Below are positions 26,068 to 38,911 of a stretch of 64,000 nt of DNA, piece after piece. A program made the translations under genes and the position numbers. The notes below the pieces were generated by a model. The model ran no database searches. It was not told where the DNA came from and saw only the letters and a list, made by a program, of their open reading frames with translations. Position 1 is the stretch's first letter. The number at the start of each line of letters is the position of its first letter. Origin of the DNA: Marsupella aquatica (taxonomy: Eukaryota; Marchantiophyta); NCBI GenBank assembly GCA_973895155.1, contig OZ316895.1, forward strand, positions 20,460,001 to 20,524,000. Reading direction: 5' to 3'.

Positions 26068-26997
26068 AAAAATCTAACTTATAAAATTGCAAATTAGAAA
26101 GTAATCACTTCTTTTGAAAAATAGCGAAACCTTTTTCACTCATGTGAACCAATCTGAAGTGCCACAGCCGGGCGGTTTCCTCATGAGATAAGGTTACATT
26201 GGCTTCATCATAGACTACATTGCCCTCCAAAACATATAGATTTTTCTGTCTCTTTCCCTTCAAAACAACCTTAGTACCAGTTGAAACCTAAAGGATACCA
26301 TTAGCAGAACTCCACCGATGACCATTTTCTTCTAACACTCCAAGTAAAATGAGATTTTTCATCATGCTGAGAATATGTCTCACATTCCTTAACGTTCTCA
26401 CAACACCATCAAACATCTAAAATCTCATAGATCCAAGTCCAACAACTTGATATGGGATTCCATTTCCCATCAACACTGAACCATTAGAGATCGTGTAAGA
26501 ATAGAAAAGATCTCTCCTATAGCAAATATCAATAGTTTCACTAATTCTGGAATATTATTAACGATTTGGAAATTTCATAACAACTTTTTGGAAATTTAAA
26601 TCAAGTAAATCGTAGATAAATATGAGACTTATCAATATCATATTTGAAATTTTTTGATCAAGATATATGAAGCTTAACAAGCTACTCCTAATAAATCTAT
26701 GCCTAACATACAATGTACTCTAGAACTCAAGTTATAGGGAAAAGAATAATTGGTGTTGGAAATTTTATGATAAAAAATTGGACAAAAGAATGTCCAGAGT
26801 TAGTGAAATCACTGATAAATGTGAAAGGTACATGCACTATCTAGTATCCAGTCATCATCACCTGGATGTGACACTACGTTGAGAGCAAAACCTCGGCATC
26901 ATAAGATGTCATCATTGAGCAAGTCGATCATATCAACATCAGTCATATCAACATCAGTGGCTGTGTTCGCTGATGGTTGATGAGTCTGCTTGACTCG

Positions 26998-27811
26998 ACA
27001 GTCTCTTTTTATGTGGCCAGTCTTGCCATATTTCCAGCATGTAATCGGTTTCCTTTCTAGAGATTTCTCTCTAGACCTAGATCTGGACTTAGACCTAGCC
27101 TTGTCCTTGCCTCTATTTTGTTAAGGGTATGATTGTGAAAAAGATCTATTTTCTCGAGTCATCCGTAGGCGAGTCCTCCCACGGTTCACATTCATAGTAA
27201 TGTCGGATGAAGATGGTGTCTGGGCATGACCCAATTTCATCTTTTCATGACAGCAAAGAGCTTATCACCTCATCATATAAAATGGATTTCATGTCTCTAT
27301 ACAAGAGAACTTGCTTCAAACCCTGATACGATGGGGGTAAGGAGCTGAGAAGAAGCAAGGCCTTATCTTCATCTTCCACTCCCTTGCCAAGATTTGACAA
27401 ATCCACAACTAAGCTGTCAAATTCATCCAAGTGATCTTGAAGCTTGTCTTCTTTTTTTAGCTTCAAGCTCATCAAGAGAGACTTCTTGTACAACCGATCT
27501 GAGACATCTTCGCGGTAGTACTTCTCTCTAAGGGCCTTGAACAAGGATACACAATCCTTGTAGTTATCCAACTTCTTAATGATATGCGGCTTCAGATACG
27601 ACATCACTGCATTAACATCAATCACTTGCTCCTGCCTCCATTTCCTCAACGGGATCTCCTCCTCACTGCTAGACTCATCCCGAGTAGATAGTAGGTGATC
27701 TAGGCCCATAGCACGAAGAATTCGCTTGACTTGCTTCTCCCATAGCAAGTAATCCATGCACCCATCATACTTTTCCACCTCAAATTTGATACCTCCAAAC
27801 TTGGATGCCAT
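26998..27811 (-). pseudogene. Copia gag region with degenerate zinc knuckle
   Basis: The frame from the ATG at 27811 encodes a UBN2-type gag: FEVEKYDGCMDYLLWEKQV, DNYKDCVSLFKALREKYY, DHLDEFDSLVVDLSNLGK. It closes near 27245. Further along at 26998-27039 the knuckle reads CWKYGKTGHIKRDC, where the second cysteine of the CX2CX4HX4C pattern has become tyrosine. Confidence 0.88.
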
Positions 27812-29039
27812 CTCTATCCTCTTGATGTTCTCCAAGTGCTATTTCTTTGCTGCTCCCTATATCCTTTTGTCGCTTTTTCCTTCCTTTCGTCCCGTTGACT
27901 CAAATCCAAATCACAAAAAATGTCATTTTTTGCAACTTTCCAAAAAACTTGAAACTTGTCATCGCCACGTAGCCCACCACCCTACCAAGCCAACGCAGAA
28001 ATCTGAAATTGAAATCAAATTTCGACAAAAAACATTTTCACGTTTTGGTCGGGGTGGGTAAAATTTGAAAATTCTCCCCCGTTTTGACCACCCCGAGGAA
28101 TAACAAAAATGCCAAGTAGCACCCGTTGTCAGAAATGCAAATCAATTGGTGCACCACGTTGCTAACTTCAGTGGCTATATCCTCGCCAAAAAAGATCCGA
28201 AAAAAAATTACCGTTTGGACCTCAAAATCTTTGACTAAAGGCCAGTATATAGGGCAGGGATAAGTGCCCAAAAACCCACTTAAAAGCAAAAATTTGACCC
28301 CAATAAAAAAGTTTTCACTTTTCTACACACCTTGCCACTTGATCCATAAAAGTGCCACCAACAGAAAAAATAGTTTCCGGATTTTGCCTCTTTGTCATCA
28401 GCAGGTCCTGCGGCGCAAAAAATCTTCGCTACGTCTCCCTTGCTTCGCATCAAGTACCAATCCCGGACTTAAAACGACCACCTCACCGCAATCTCTCCGT
28501 TGAGCCATTGCACTTTGCGTTTCTTCCCCGAGCCGAGTGTGACATCGAGATTACATGCTTCAGCCAAGGCTATGTCTCCATAGCCATGAAAAATTTAGAA
28601 ATGTCTTTTTTGCTCGTTGTGTCGCACTCGGTTCACCCTCGGCAACAAACTAGATACCAAAACGTCCAGCTTCGCCCGATCTACAATTTGAGCTGTAGTA
28701 TGCAACACCTCACACACCGCAAAGCTCACACCGTCAAAAAAATAATCTCAGGTCCCTTCCCCGTCGAAGAAACCGTCAAACACGAATATCTTTTCACAAA
28801 AAATTCCAGAATAACGAGAACTTTGATTCCTCCACACCACAAACTTCATTTAGTGATTTCTTTGCACCGTTAGATTGCCCTTGCCCTGATCTATCCGTTG
28901 AGCCCAACACCTCCAAGTTCCATGCAACAAAACTCCGTGAAATCCACCGACACTAACCGCTGGAAAAACCGTCACCAAAATGTCACAAAAAATTTATCCT
29001 CTCCTCAACATCACTTCCCAGGCTTGCTCTGATACCAAT

Positions 29040-29371
29040 TGTTGAACTATGACGTCTTCTTTCATGACGATCCAATCATTACTCATTCCATGCACACGTG
29101 GTCGACACAATTTCTACATGGTTCACCTCTTCTCCAAGGCTACATCCACACAAACACTCAAGTTTTACTTCAAGAGCAGACGAACACACATGCTTTCCCT
29201 GTTCCTCAAGTTGCTCTGTTACAATGAGTAAGCACAACACACCAGCGGCTTACACTAGCCCTGATTTATACAAGGTCACACACGTCTAACCTAACCTTAG
29301 CTAAGACCCTAACTGTGGTTAGCCTAAGTACCGTAACCTATGAGTCACAAGAGTAAGAGCAATCCTTAACA
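29040..29371 (-). repeat. 5' LTR of the copia element
   Basis: 332 bases with TG...CA ends and the tRNA primer site immediately inside it (29026-29037). It is preceded on the minus strand by the TTTTA duplication. Confidence 0.92.
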
Positions 29372-29376
29372 TTTTA

Positions 29377-31549
29377 AATCAAATTTTGAGACTTATAAGG
29401 AATATTAGGGTCATTATAACCAATTTTTTGGAATATTCCAACTTTATAGGGGTTGAAAAACAAATTGTTTTTATTAAATTTTTGGGGGTCCGAGACCTTA
29501 AAACGTTGCAGATGATAGGGAGGCATCCATATAGTGAGACCCCCGAGGTTGGAACCACTTGCAATCCAAACACTGGTAGACCAAAGGCAACCTTTAGACT
29601 GGACATGAATCATAGTAAGCAATCTGGAAATTGGCATGTGGTGGACCCAACAACAACTATTGTGCATAAGTTCATGAACTCCACAAGAGGGTTTGATCAT
29701 GCACTATGCCATAAGTGCAGAACTTGATCAATTTTGCACTTATAGATAAAAACTACTCTAAGTGCAAGCACAAAGAAATTTTCCAACTTCTAGATATTCT
29801 GTTATGAGTGCAAATACAATGCGCTGAGCTAGTGTGCACACAAGGGACTTAGATTGGCATTGGGAGTTGGTCGGGTCCCAGAAAGGGCCGAGCTCATGGT
29901 GGACCATTTAGACCCCCAGACAAACTCTGAGTTTCTAAGAGCTTGAGTGAGAACTCTTCTTGGGCCCAAGACCAAAGAAGTTTAGTTCAGGCGAAATGGA
30001 CTTTCAGGGCATGAGATACAACGCGGCTCAGGTGTAGCCACTTGGCCCCCCAATTGACAATGAGTTCTGAGGGCCCAGACATGAGCACCATGTCGGATTG
30101 ATCATAAGAAGATACTTAGGTACTTCACGTGTGGACGTCTAACTAGAAGTTATGGGCCTAGCAAGTTAGCTTTGTGCAAGGCTTTGTGTCCAATCCAATG
30201 AGTCCAGGTAGAGAGCAAGAAATAGGGGACCAAAGTTGGTCTGGGGATGACAAGTCTCCAGAAGCATATATGAGGGGGTGTCTCCCAATGGACAAAGGCA
30301 AGCCCAAGTCGTGAAGCACGACTGTCTCCCAGTGAACCAATGGCGAGCCCAAGTTGTGAAGTGCGACCATCGCGTTACTGAGGAGACATGCCAAATGGAA
30401 CAACAATATCTCTTCAACAAGAAGTTTGTTGGATCGGAAGACTCTTGGGGTGTGTTGGAAAGCTTTTGAGGAGGACTACATCCTCTTGATCTAAGCTAGG
30501 TTTGGGGTCCCTTTGGTCCTCACGGTTTGCAAGGGCTATCTAGGCTGCCTTGCCGATCTTACCAAAACTACAGCCAACTCATTTTCAGTTTCCCACGAGA
30601 GCTTGGCAACGTAGATTAGGCATGGGTGAGGACGTCCAAGTGCATCTTGCCCTTGGACTCTTGGTTGAGTTAGAGTTGTAGAGATGGTTGCTAGAGTCAA
30701 AGTCAAACTGGTCCCGACATTTGGAACAAGCTCTAGGACAAACTAGTTATTTGGGCTATGGGCATGTCCTGGAGGCAAGGCGGTCAACTGATGATGGATA
30801 CCAGTGTTGCATAGAAAGTGGGGAAGCTCGGGGGCACCTGGTAGAGGGGTTGGTCTAGACAAATAGTGGGTGCCAACCTTAACTTCAATTTATGGCAAAG
30901 GCACGCGGACATGAAAGGCTCTATCTGCTCACCTACTTACTAATAACTATTGAGTTTGAGGCAAGACAATGGTCTTGGGATCCAAGATCAAGGAGATTTA
31001 CTTACCAATGCGGTTGGTTGCTTGTGCAAACAATATGGGCCATTGAGTGACAATCATGCTAAGTAGAAAGTGCGGCTTTGTATGGGAGTTGCCATTGGCG
31101 ATGATAGAGGCATCAAGTTGCTTGCTCGTGGAGTTCCGTGGAGACGTTCAGGAACCAAGAGTACTAAGACAAGAGTACTGAGTTTGGCGAGGGCGTTGGG
31201 TGGCTAGGTCCACCATTGAGGGCTGCCAGGCGGATGGTCAGGCAATTGCCTGGCAGCCCTACACAAGTGGGTGCGAAGGCCACGTTTGTTGCTTGTACAC
31301 ACGGGGACGGCCAGGGGTCAAGAAAGAGGGGCATGAAGGGGTCGGGGTGTGTCCACACACGAGAAAACACCGTCTTAAAAGCAATTTTTTGACTTAAAAA
31401 AATACCATTTACTTTAACACAAAGGCCGTGTTACAAAACTAGTTGTCTTACCCACAAAAGAGCCAATGACAGGAAAATTTTATTGCCAAATTTCACTTGG
31501 TCCAATCAGTAGGCCCAACAGCGCAAAAATGTCCATTGCAACTCGTTCT
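29377..31549. other. Flank between two copia-related elements
   Basis: Short unrelated frames on both strands, none with a recognised domain. The first bases (ATTTTGAGACTTATAAG near 29390) match in reverse orientation a string near 21111-21130, so the copia element may sit in an older repeat. No clear boundaries. Confidence 0.35.
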
Positions 31550-32743
31550 TATTGCGTCAAGTACCAATCCCACACTTAAAACAACCACCTCCTTGCGATA
31601 TTTTTGTTGAGCCATAGCACTTTGCAATTCTTCCTCCGAGTCGAGCGTGACACCAAGAAATCTGGTTTAGGCAAAAACAAACTCCATGGCCTGTCAAAAC
31701 ACCAAAACCTTTCTTTTGCTTGTCACAACGCACTCGACACATACTTGATAACAAAACATCCAACTCAACTCAAACTACAAACAAAGTTATAGCATGCGAC
31801 GCCTCGTGCACCGCAAAGCTCACATTGTCAAGAAAAACAAACTCTAGTCTCTCCTCAGAAAAATTAACCATCAAAAAATCCAGAATGATGCAAACTTTGA
31901 TTCTTCTGCACTACGGATACTTGATAACAAAACATCCAACTCAACTCAAACTACAAACAAAGTTATAGCATGCGACGCCTCGTGCACCGCAAAGCTCACA
32001 TTGTCAAGAAAAACAAACTCTAGTCTCTCCTCAGAAAAATTAACCATCAAAAAATCCAGAATGATGCAAACTTTGATTCTTCTGCACTACGGATATTGAT
32101 CAGTGATTTTTACGCACCTATAGAAAGCCCTTGAATTGATCTATCCTATGAGCCTCCTCAGAAAAATTAACCATAAAAAAATCCAGAATGATGCAAACTT
32201 TGATTCTTCTGCACTACGGATATTGATCAGTGATTTTTACGCACCAATAGAAAGCCCTTGAATTGATCTATCCTATGAGCCTATAAGATTTGAGTTCCAT
32301 GTAACGGAGATACCAAATAAACCACTAACATTGAAAGCTAGAAAAAACCATCACGAAAAAATCTTGTCACCTCCTAGGCATACTCTAATACCAATTGTTG
32401 AGCAAAGAAGACATTCACAACGACAATCCCATGATCATCCAACACACAAGTAGTCGACATAGAGAGATACATGGTTTTGCCTCAACTGAGGCTACGTTCA
32501 CGGGAACACATAAGAGTTGAATTGCACTCTAGGCCAATTGGCCATATTGAGAGTCCGCAATACAAGATCTCCCTAACTCTCAATTGGCCCCGCGTTCAAC
32601 AATGAGAGTGAGTTTCTCTTATCCATGCAAACACTGCTTTTGATACAGTGTGCAACATGACTAATCTAACCTAGTCCACGACTAAGGTCAGCCATAACTA
32701 CAGTTACAATCATAACCCTAGAATTAAGGGTAAATGCCTAGCA
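31550..32743 (-). mobile_element. Truncated copia element: 5' LTR and leader
   Basis: The LTR spans 32396-32743 (TGTTGAGCAAAG ... CTAGCA). Just inside, at 32382-32393, is a decayed primer site reading TGGTATTAGAGT on the minus strand. The leader below it (to about 31550) matches the leader of the complete element near 28440-28570 in order and wording, for example CAAGTACCAATCCC, ACTTAAAAC and GAGCCAT. No gag or pol was found, so the copy is cut off in the leader. The leader has internal tandem duplications. Confidence 0.8.
31744..32280. repeat. 176-bp and 127-bp tandem duplications in the copia leader
   Basis: The unit starting CTTGATAACAAAACATCCAA at 31744 repeats at 31920 (period 176). Then the stretch from CTCCTCAGAAAAATTAACC at 32027 repeats at 32154 (period 127). 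The copies are nearly identical, so the duplications are younger than the element around them. Confidence 0.88.
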
Positions 32744-34283
32744 TGTTCTGCACTTATCTATTTGACATTTAGTTAAGGTCATTGTGTAGTTAAAAAGGTG
32801 CTGTGTATATTCACAAAAAATGCTGATTATTTTTTTGGAAGAACAAGTCCACCTGCCACTTAAGCACTTATAGATGGAGCACTTAGACACAGTCCACCAT
32901 ATTGTTGCTAAGAGTGGGAATGTACCCATGCAAGTTACCCATATTGCTCTCTCTAAACTCTGCCAAATAACAAAAATAACCATACTGGGGGAGAGGATCC
33001 CAAATCCATGATGACCATGACCAATCCCAAAGGCGAGTGAAAAATCCATGATGACCGTGATCACTCTGAACAACATAAAGGGCTATTGAACAACAAATTG
33101 AAAAGTCTGGTAGAGCTCCGGAAAGTACCACATAGGAGGGTGGAGTATACCACATAGGAGGGTAATGCAGAGTAATTTGACTAGGAACCTAAACCCAACC
33201 ACCTCAGCCCCCAGTGGTTCAATTTGCACGTCAATCTGAAGGGAGGAGGATAGTAAGTTGGCAAATTGAATGGAGCTTGAGCCTGATACAACCAGGTTTT
33301 TGAGATCTTTAATGAGACGTCCTGGGCATTGAGGTAGCACATTGCAGTGATTTGCAGAAAAGAGAGAGTCTAATCTCTCCGTTTGGCTGTGATTCTAGCC
33401 ATCGAGATATGGCAGTGATTCCGAGAGACGGGCGACAATCTGTAGAAAGAGTCTTATCTCTCTGTTTCCCGCCCATATCACGGATGTCAAAATGGTAGAG
33501 CGCCTATCTTGGTTGCGGTGGGTGTAAAGAGATAACGCCAAGAATTTGAACGAGGCAGTAGGAATAGGCACCCCTCCATTATTTGTGTCCCACCACACCA
33601 CTGTAGTTGGGGAGTTGTGTGCCCAATGCAATTCACAGAGTCGGTAAGAATCAGAAACTATTGGAACATGTGGGACCATTCATAGAAAGTCTAGTCCTCG
33701 ATCGATTTTAGACATGAACCATTTCGGAAATTGCGAAGATCTACAGTAGGTGATGACGGCAATGATTTAGTCCGTGCATCAGCAATTTAGAAACCCATCC
33801 TGAACACCGAACTCCCTCCTTGTTGATGGAATAGCTCCTACAGTTTGGTATCGTAATTTCAAATGATTGAAGATTGAATATGTGCGTGTTCTGTAGGAGA
33901 GCTTCAGTGCTTCTGAAGATATGTAATTAGATGAAGAAACTGTAAAACTTTTATCTCCAACTTTTTCATTCAAGTAGAGTCCAAGAAAGAGAAGCCATGG
34001 TCACGACGAACGAACACAACTGTACAAAACTCCCGCAAGCGCGGGAGGAGCAATTTCAATGAAATTCTTAAAGCTGCTCAAATTACCAAATGTTTCAGAC
34101 TGGACCAATTTTGACCCCTAGGGAGTTTCATCATCATCTACTGGGATCACTGAGAATAGCAACATAAGGCAGGTTGGGGGTGAATAGGACGGAATGCCTA
34201 CACAATGATGATGCTTGAACTAGACATTGACAATATCTGCTCATCTGGATGAGTCAGAGTGATGTCATCTTTCAAGGATTACA
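32744..34283. other. Unassigned intergenic DNA
   Basis: Several minus-strand frames of 60-110 codons overlap here (for example 33395-33679 and 33083-33340), without domains or usable splice context. A short repeat ACCACATAGGAGGGT occurs twice near 33126-33165. Nothing else recognised. Confidence 0.4.
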
Positions 34284-34520
34284 ATGGCGTCCAAGAGATC
34301 TCTACAGGCTGTTGCTACTTTCCAAATGAACGACCTTTCGCTTTCAGATCTACCAGACCTCTTCTTGTCCAGCCATTTGCAGCCACTTTTAGAAGCGCCT
34401 CACGTGGATGCGGGGAGTTGCTCGAGGAACACAGTGCTCGCCAGCGGGACCTTTCATCGTACGGTTGAAAGCACAAGTTATCCGGTTCTCAGACACAAAC
34501 TGGAAGGGGTTCTACTTTAG
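34284..34520 (+). CDS. Possible small protein, unknown
   Basis: A 78-codon frame starting ACAATGGCG, a good plant initiation context, and reading MASKRSLQAVATFQMNDLSL, rich in Leu and Ser with mixed codons. I do not recognise it. An overlapping frame of similar length (34259-34468) lowers confidence. It could be a gene fragment or chance. Confidence 0.2.
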   Translation: MASKRSLQAVATFQMNDLSLSDLPDLFLSSHLQPLLEAPHVDAGSCSRNTVLASGTFHRTVESTSYPVLRHKLEGVLL

Positions 34521-35196
34521 AACCGGTGAGCGAGTATTGCTTGCAAATGGATGTCTTCTATGGTAATCCACGTTAATTCAGCTCAGCAGACCTTTGAGCC
34601 TGTACACCCCCCTGCCGTGGTACTGTCGTTTGAAATCATGTACAAGGATTCCTGAACTTTAAGTTACTCACAAGAATTACATCAAAATTGTTCGCTATGA
34701 AACTGGTCGCTGTGCCAGCCACCCAAGATCGAGCCCATCCATGACAAGTGACCTGACCAGTAGAGCTGTGATGACGTACTTCAACGAGTCTCCTATGCGC
34801 TCTTCTCTACTGATTTTCAAGTAGCTCTAGCTCAGACTGCCCTGCCCTGCCTTGCCTTGCCTTGGGTGAAGTTACGAGTTACACGAAGAAAATAACAGAT
34901 GACGGCCAGAGAAGCCAGCTAGGACCTAGCTACCAATCTACCCTGCCAATAATCTTCGAGACAGACCACGCATTCCACGAAGGAGGTCTGCCTCGAAGAC
35001 TTCCTTTCATCAAAGAATAATGGTCGATTATCCGATCTGGGTGATAAATTAAATAAATTGAAAGCTAACTGCTGTAACAATGATGTGTCCACGCTACAAG
35101 AATAATGGCTATGAAGGCTTATTCACATGAAAAGTAGAGACCACCGACGAAGATACGACAACAAGTTTGTGAGAATGATTTGAGTATCCTCAGTCA
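34521..35196. other. 3' flank of the receptor kinase gene
   Basis: Probably includes the minus-strand 3' untranslated region. A TGCCTTGCC-type short tandem (CCCTGCCCTGCCTTGCCTTG) lies near 34840-34862. No gene seen. Confidence 0.4.
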
Positions 35197-38100
35197 TCAT
35201 TCTTTTCTGGCTTCAGTTCCTGAATTGGCAGATTCAGGGGATGATCTTAAGTCCGGTCTGATCTCCTCGAGCTGCCTTACGACGTCCTCCATCTCTGGTC
35301 TTGAGGTGGGAGCCGTATTTACACAAACCATCGCCAGTTGCAAGGTGTTGTACATCTCTTCTTCTTGGTGATGAGGAGCTCCGTTGATGATCTCCTTGTC
35401 GAAGACCTCGGAGGTCCACTCCTCTTTCACCACAGAATTCACCCATTCAGCTAGATCCATGCCACTCTCGGACGAAGATTGCTCCACTGGGGCCTTTCCT
35501 GTCAGCAGCTCCAGCAGCACAATTCCGAAGCTGTATACATCTGATTTTGCGGTGGCTTTCTTGGTCTTGGCGAGCTCTGGTGCCCGGTATCCCAGAGTGC
35601 CTGCTGATGCCACGAGGCCTTGCATTGCTTGAGGAGTCATGAGCCTGGAGAGTCCGTAGTCTGATATCTTCGAGTTCATTCGCCCATCAAGAAGAATGTT
35701 GCTGGCTGAGAGATTCCCGTGGACAATGTTCTCGTTCTCGTGCAAGTATCCCAGCCCTCTTGCCGCTCCCATTGCTATTTTCATCCTCGTCTCCCAATTC
35801 AAGGGTGTCTCTGGTCCTCGAGCTGCGAATCAACGGAATAAAGTAGTTAGACAGGGCTTCAATGTACTTCAAAGTTATCACCCAAATGATGATTCTTTAA
35901 CTGGGGCTCAGAAACAATGGCCTCCGGTCGAAGATGAGAATCGAGCACCGTCTCAAATACACTACTCAATCCCCAGAGTGAACGGACGGCAGAAAGATGG
36001 GTAATTCCAAAAGAGGTGACTGAAAAGAAATTGTTATCAGACAACACGATTTCAAAGCATTCGAAACAAACATTGTTTCATCAACATGCCAGAGCCAACA
36101 TTTGCTCGATCTAGAGGGAGTCATTGATGGACCAGAGGTGGCAATGATACTGAGAAGATGAGGAAACAGGAAGAGATTTAACCGAACGCTTGCTTCAACG
36201 ATGGGAAACCAAAAAAAAGGGCGGAACGCGAGTCGACGACGTCCTACGAGAAGCGAACAGAATCCCCTTTGATCGAGTTCGAAAACTCTGAACTTTGACA
36301 TTTCATACACGAAGGGAACCCAATGACCACACGAGAACTACTGTAGCAACCCGTCGCCCATTAGACGGCGGCAGACGAGTACGACCACAGTAGTATGTAG
36401 AAAGAGACAAGAACTACCGTACTTAGGAACTATATCCAGATCTCAGCATCGATAGATCATATTCTACCTTAGAAACTGTTCCTGACGGCATTCAAGAGAA
36501 AGGCTTGTTCAGCTCATTGCCCAATTTTTGCAGCCTAAACCTCGTTCTAACAAGAAAAAAATGATCAGGATAAATCACATCGAGTGATTGATTGACCTGG
36601 TTGATTGACCTAATCTACAGACAAATAGGTGAAGACAAAAAACGGAACAAACCACCAAAGAGAGATTGATAAAATTGAGTGGCAACATTAGCAACATCTG
36701 ATGACTGGCCCAACGGATATTACAAGTGAATGATAACTTCCGTCCATGAAGAGATGGAGTCGGGATAAGCGACGAAAGATTACCATGCAGGAAAGCAGCG
36801 AGGCTGCCACAAGCCATGTAGTCGAACACTAGGAGCTTCTCATCTTTAGGCCCCCAGTAGTAAGCCCTCAATGCCAGTAAGTTAGGGTGCCGAATCTTGC
36901 CCAAAGTGCCCACCTCGCTCTCGAATTCTTTCTGCCCTTTCACAATGCCCTCTCTCAACCGCTTCACAGCAATAATGTTCCCGTCCTCGAGAGTAGCCTT
37001 GTACACCGTTCCGTAGGCACTCTTGCCAAGAACTTCAGCCGTCGCACACAAAAGATGGTCAGCACTGAACGCCATGGGTCCGTCAAAGTGCACCAGTTTG
37101 CCACCCATTTCCTCGCTGTCCACTTGCCCATCGCCATTCTTGTCAGATCTAGGCGTACCCACTGCTCCTCCACCTGCCAAAGTCCGAGTTTTTTCCCCAT
37201 CCTTCCTCTTCCAACAAAGCCCCACAAGACAACAACAACTGATTAAGAGAGCTCCCAGAGCCGATCCCAGAGCGATGAAGACGATAGCCACGGTACTCAA
37301 CTTGTGGTGCTTCTTGCCTCCAGCCGAGCTGGGATTGGTCCCATTTGTCCCAGGAGCAGGAGCAGGAGCAGGCACAGGTCCTGAAGTCACAGGACAAATG
37401 AGAAATGGAGGCCTCCCACAGAGCCCAGCATTGCCAAGAAATGCACTGTTGTTGATCGGGTTCGGAAAGGGGGGAATGGGCCCACTGAGGTCGTTGTAAC
37501 TCACATTCAAGCCCGTCAGATTGGTGAGCCCAATAAGCGTCAGTGGGATGCGCCCGCTGAGGTTATTGTAGGACAGGTCCAGCGACGAGAGGGCAAACAG
37601 TTGGCCAAGCTGCGTTGGGATCTCCCCAGAAAGATTATTATGGGACAAGTCCAATGATATGAGGCTGGTCATGTTACCAATGTCCGTAGGAATATTTCCA
37701 GAAAGACCATTGTGACTTAAGGAAAGCACATTGAGATTTATCAAACTACCAAGAGAAGCTGGCAGAGACCCAGTGAAATTGTTACCGCTGAAGTTGAGGG
37801 ACGTGAGTTGAATCAAGTTGCCAATGTCCTCAGGGATGCTGCCACTCAGATGGTTACTTTCCAGAAGAAGCGTGCTCAAATTGGTGGCACCAAGACCGGT
37901 TGGAATGGGGCCTGTCAGAGAGTTGTTCGAGAAGTCCGCAATATTGAGGAACGGAAGAAGACCCAACGCGGAAGGGATGCTCCCATTGAGCCGATTATCC
38001 GAGACATCCAGGAATTGCAATAATGTCAGCCGAGTGAGTTCGGCCGGAATTATCCCCGTGAACTGGTTTTTCCCCAAGAGGAGAGCACTCAGATTTCCAA

Positions 38101-38911
38101 GAGCACCAAATGTGGGCGGAATGGAACCACTGAAGGAATTGGCTCGGAGGTCGATTCTCCGGAAAGCAGTTCCAACGACAGGTGCACTGGCATTGAGGTT
38201 GCCCCATTGGTTTGGCAAAGTACCGCTTAGGAAATTCCAAGCCAGTCGAATGTCCGTGAGAGAATGACTCTGGCTCCAGTCGTACGGAAACCCACCCCAG
38301 AGGAAGTTGTAGCTGAAATCCAGGTAATAAAGCCTCCAAGATTGAGCTATCCCATTGGGAATCTCTCCAGATAGCTGGTTGAAGCGCAAGTCCAGAGCTT
38401 GAAGACTGGAGGAATTGCCAATGTTGCTTGGAATGTTACCCGTGAACTGGTTGGAGAACAATGCAAGGCCCCTCAGGGCCGGAAGATTGCCAAGAGATTG
38501 TGGAATAGAACCAGTAATCGCATTGTCATGAAGTGAAATCTTCCGCAGTGAGGTGAGATTGCCGATATCCTCTGCCAACCGTCCACTTAATCTTCGCCCG
38601 GGTAACATGAGGGAGAGGACTGAGCCTCCCGTTGTGCATGTCACGCCAATCCAAGTCGAGCAAGCCAGAGCCCCAGAGTCATTCCAGGAGTTGAGGGTCC
38701 TCGGATTGCCAAAGGCTGCCTTGATTGCTAAGAGAGCAGCGATTTCTTTCTGTGAAGGCTGGGGAGGGGATTGAGCCTCAGCCTGCTCAAGTTGCAACAC
38801 AGAACTCAAGACCCCGATTACCAGAGACACCAACAGTAACCTCCTCGTCCTGCTACTCAATGCCCACCGCCTACATTGCACACCCTGCATCACATCCTTC
38901 GCTGCCATCAT
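35197..38911 (-). CDS. IMK2-like leucine-rich repeat receptor kinase with altered catalytic loop
   Basis: Plasma-membrane receptor-like kinase related to Arabidopsis IMK2/IMK3 (LRR III). Minus-strand exons 38911-36784 and 35822-35197 join in phase (GT-AG intron of 961 bases) to 917 residues. Signal peptide about 1-45 ([17 protein letters not shown]). The LRR N-cap has [17 protein letters not shown] and CSTWIGVTC. About 16 LRRs follow, then [12 protein letters not shown], a proline-rich juxtamembrane part, a transmembrane segment near 540-564, the group signature [10 protein letters not shown], and the kinase from about 628: [18 protein letters not shown] in IAVKRL. The intron falls after AAFLHG, as in IMK genes. 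The catalytic loop is VHGN instead of HRD, and the magnesium loop is DYG. The longer frame to 38953 begins at GTG, so the ATG at 38911 (or the adjacent one at 38908) is chosen. Family call firm. Confidence 0.93.

Larger units (their letters stand above)
22800..29376 (-). mobile_element. Ty1/copia retrotransposon with both LTRs and target duplication
   Basis: LTRs at 22805-23140 (3') and 29040-29371 (5') start TGTTGAAC and end CCTTAACA on the plus strand. They differ at roughly 27 places, about 8 per cent, mostly transitions. Both outer flanks are TTTTA (22800-22804, 29372-29376). Inside the 5' LTR at 29026-29037 is the minus-strand primer site TGGTATCAGAGC, complementary to initiator methionine tRNA. 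Inside the 3' LTR at 23141-23151 is the polypurine tract AAGGGGGATTT. Gag, integrase, reverse transcriptase and RNase H follow in copia order, but stops and frameshifts interrupt them, so the copy is dead. The LTR divergence argues for an old insertion. Confidence 0.95.

Noticed and set aside
37818-38267. Long plus-strand frames across the LRR region, up to 149 codons
   Set aside because: They are antisense shadows of the LRR coding exon, whose repeat periodicity keeps the other strand open.
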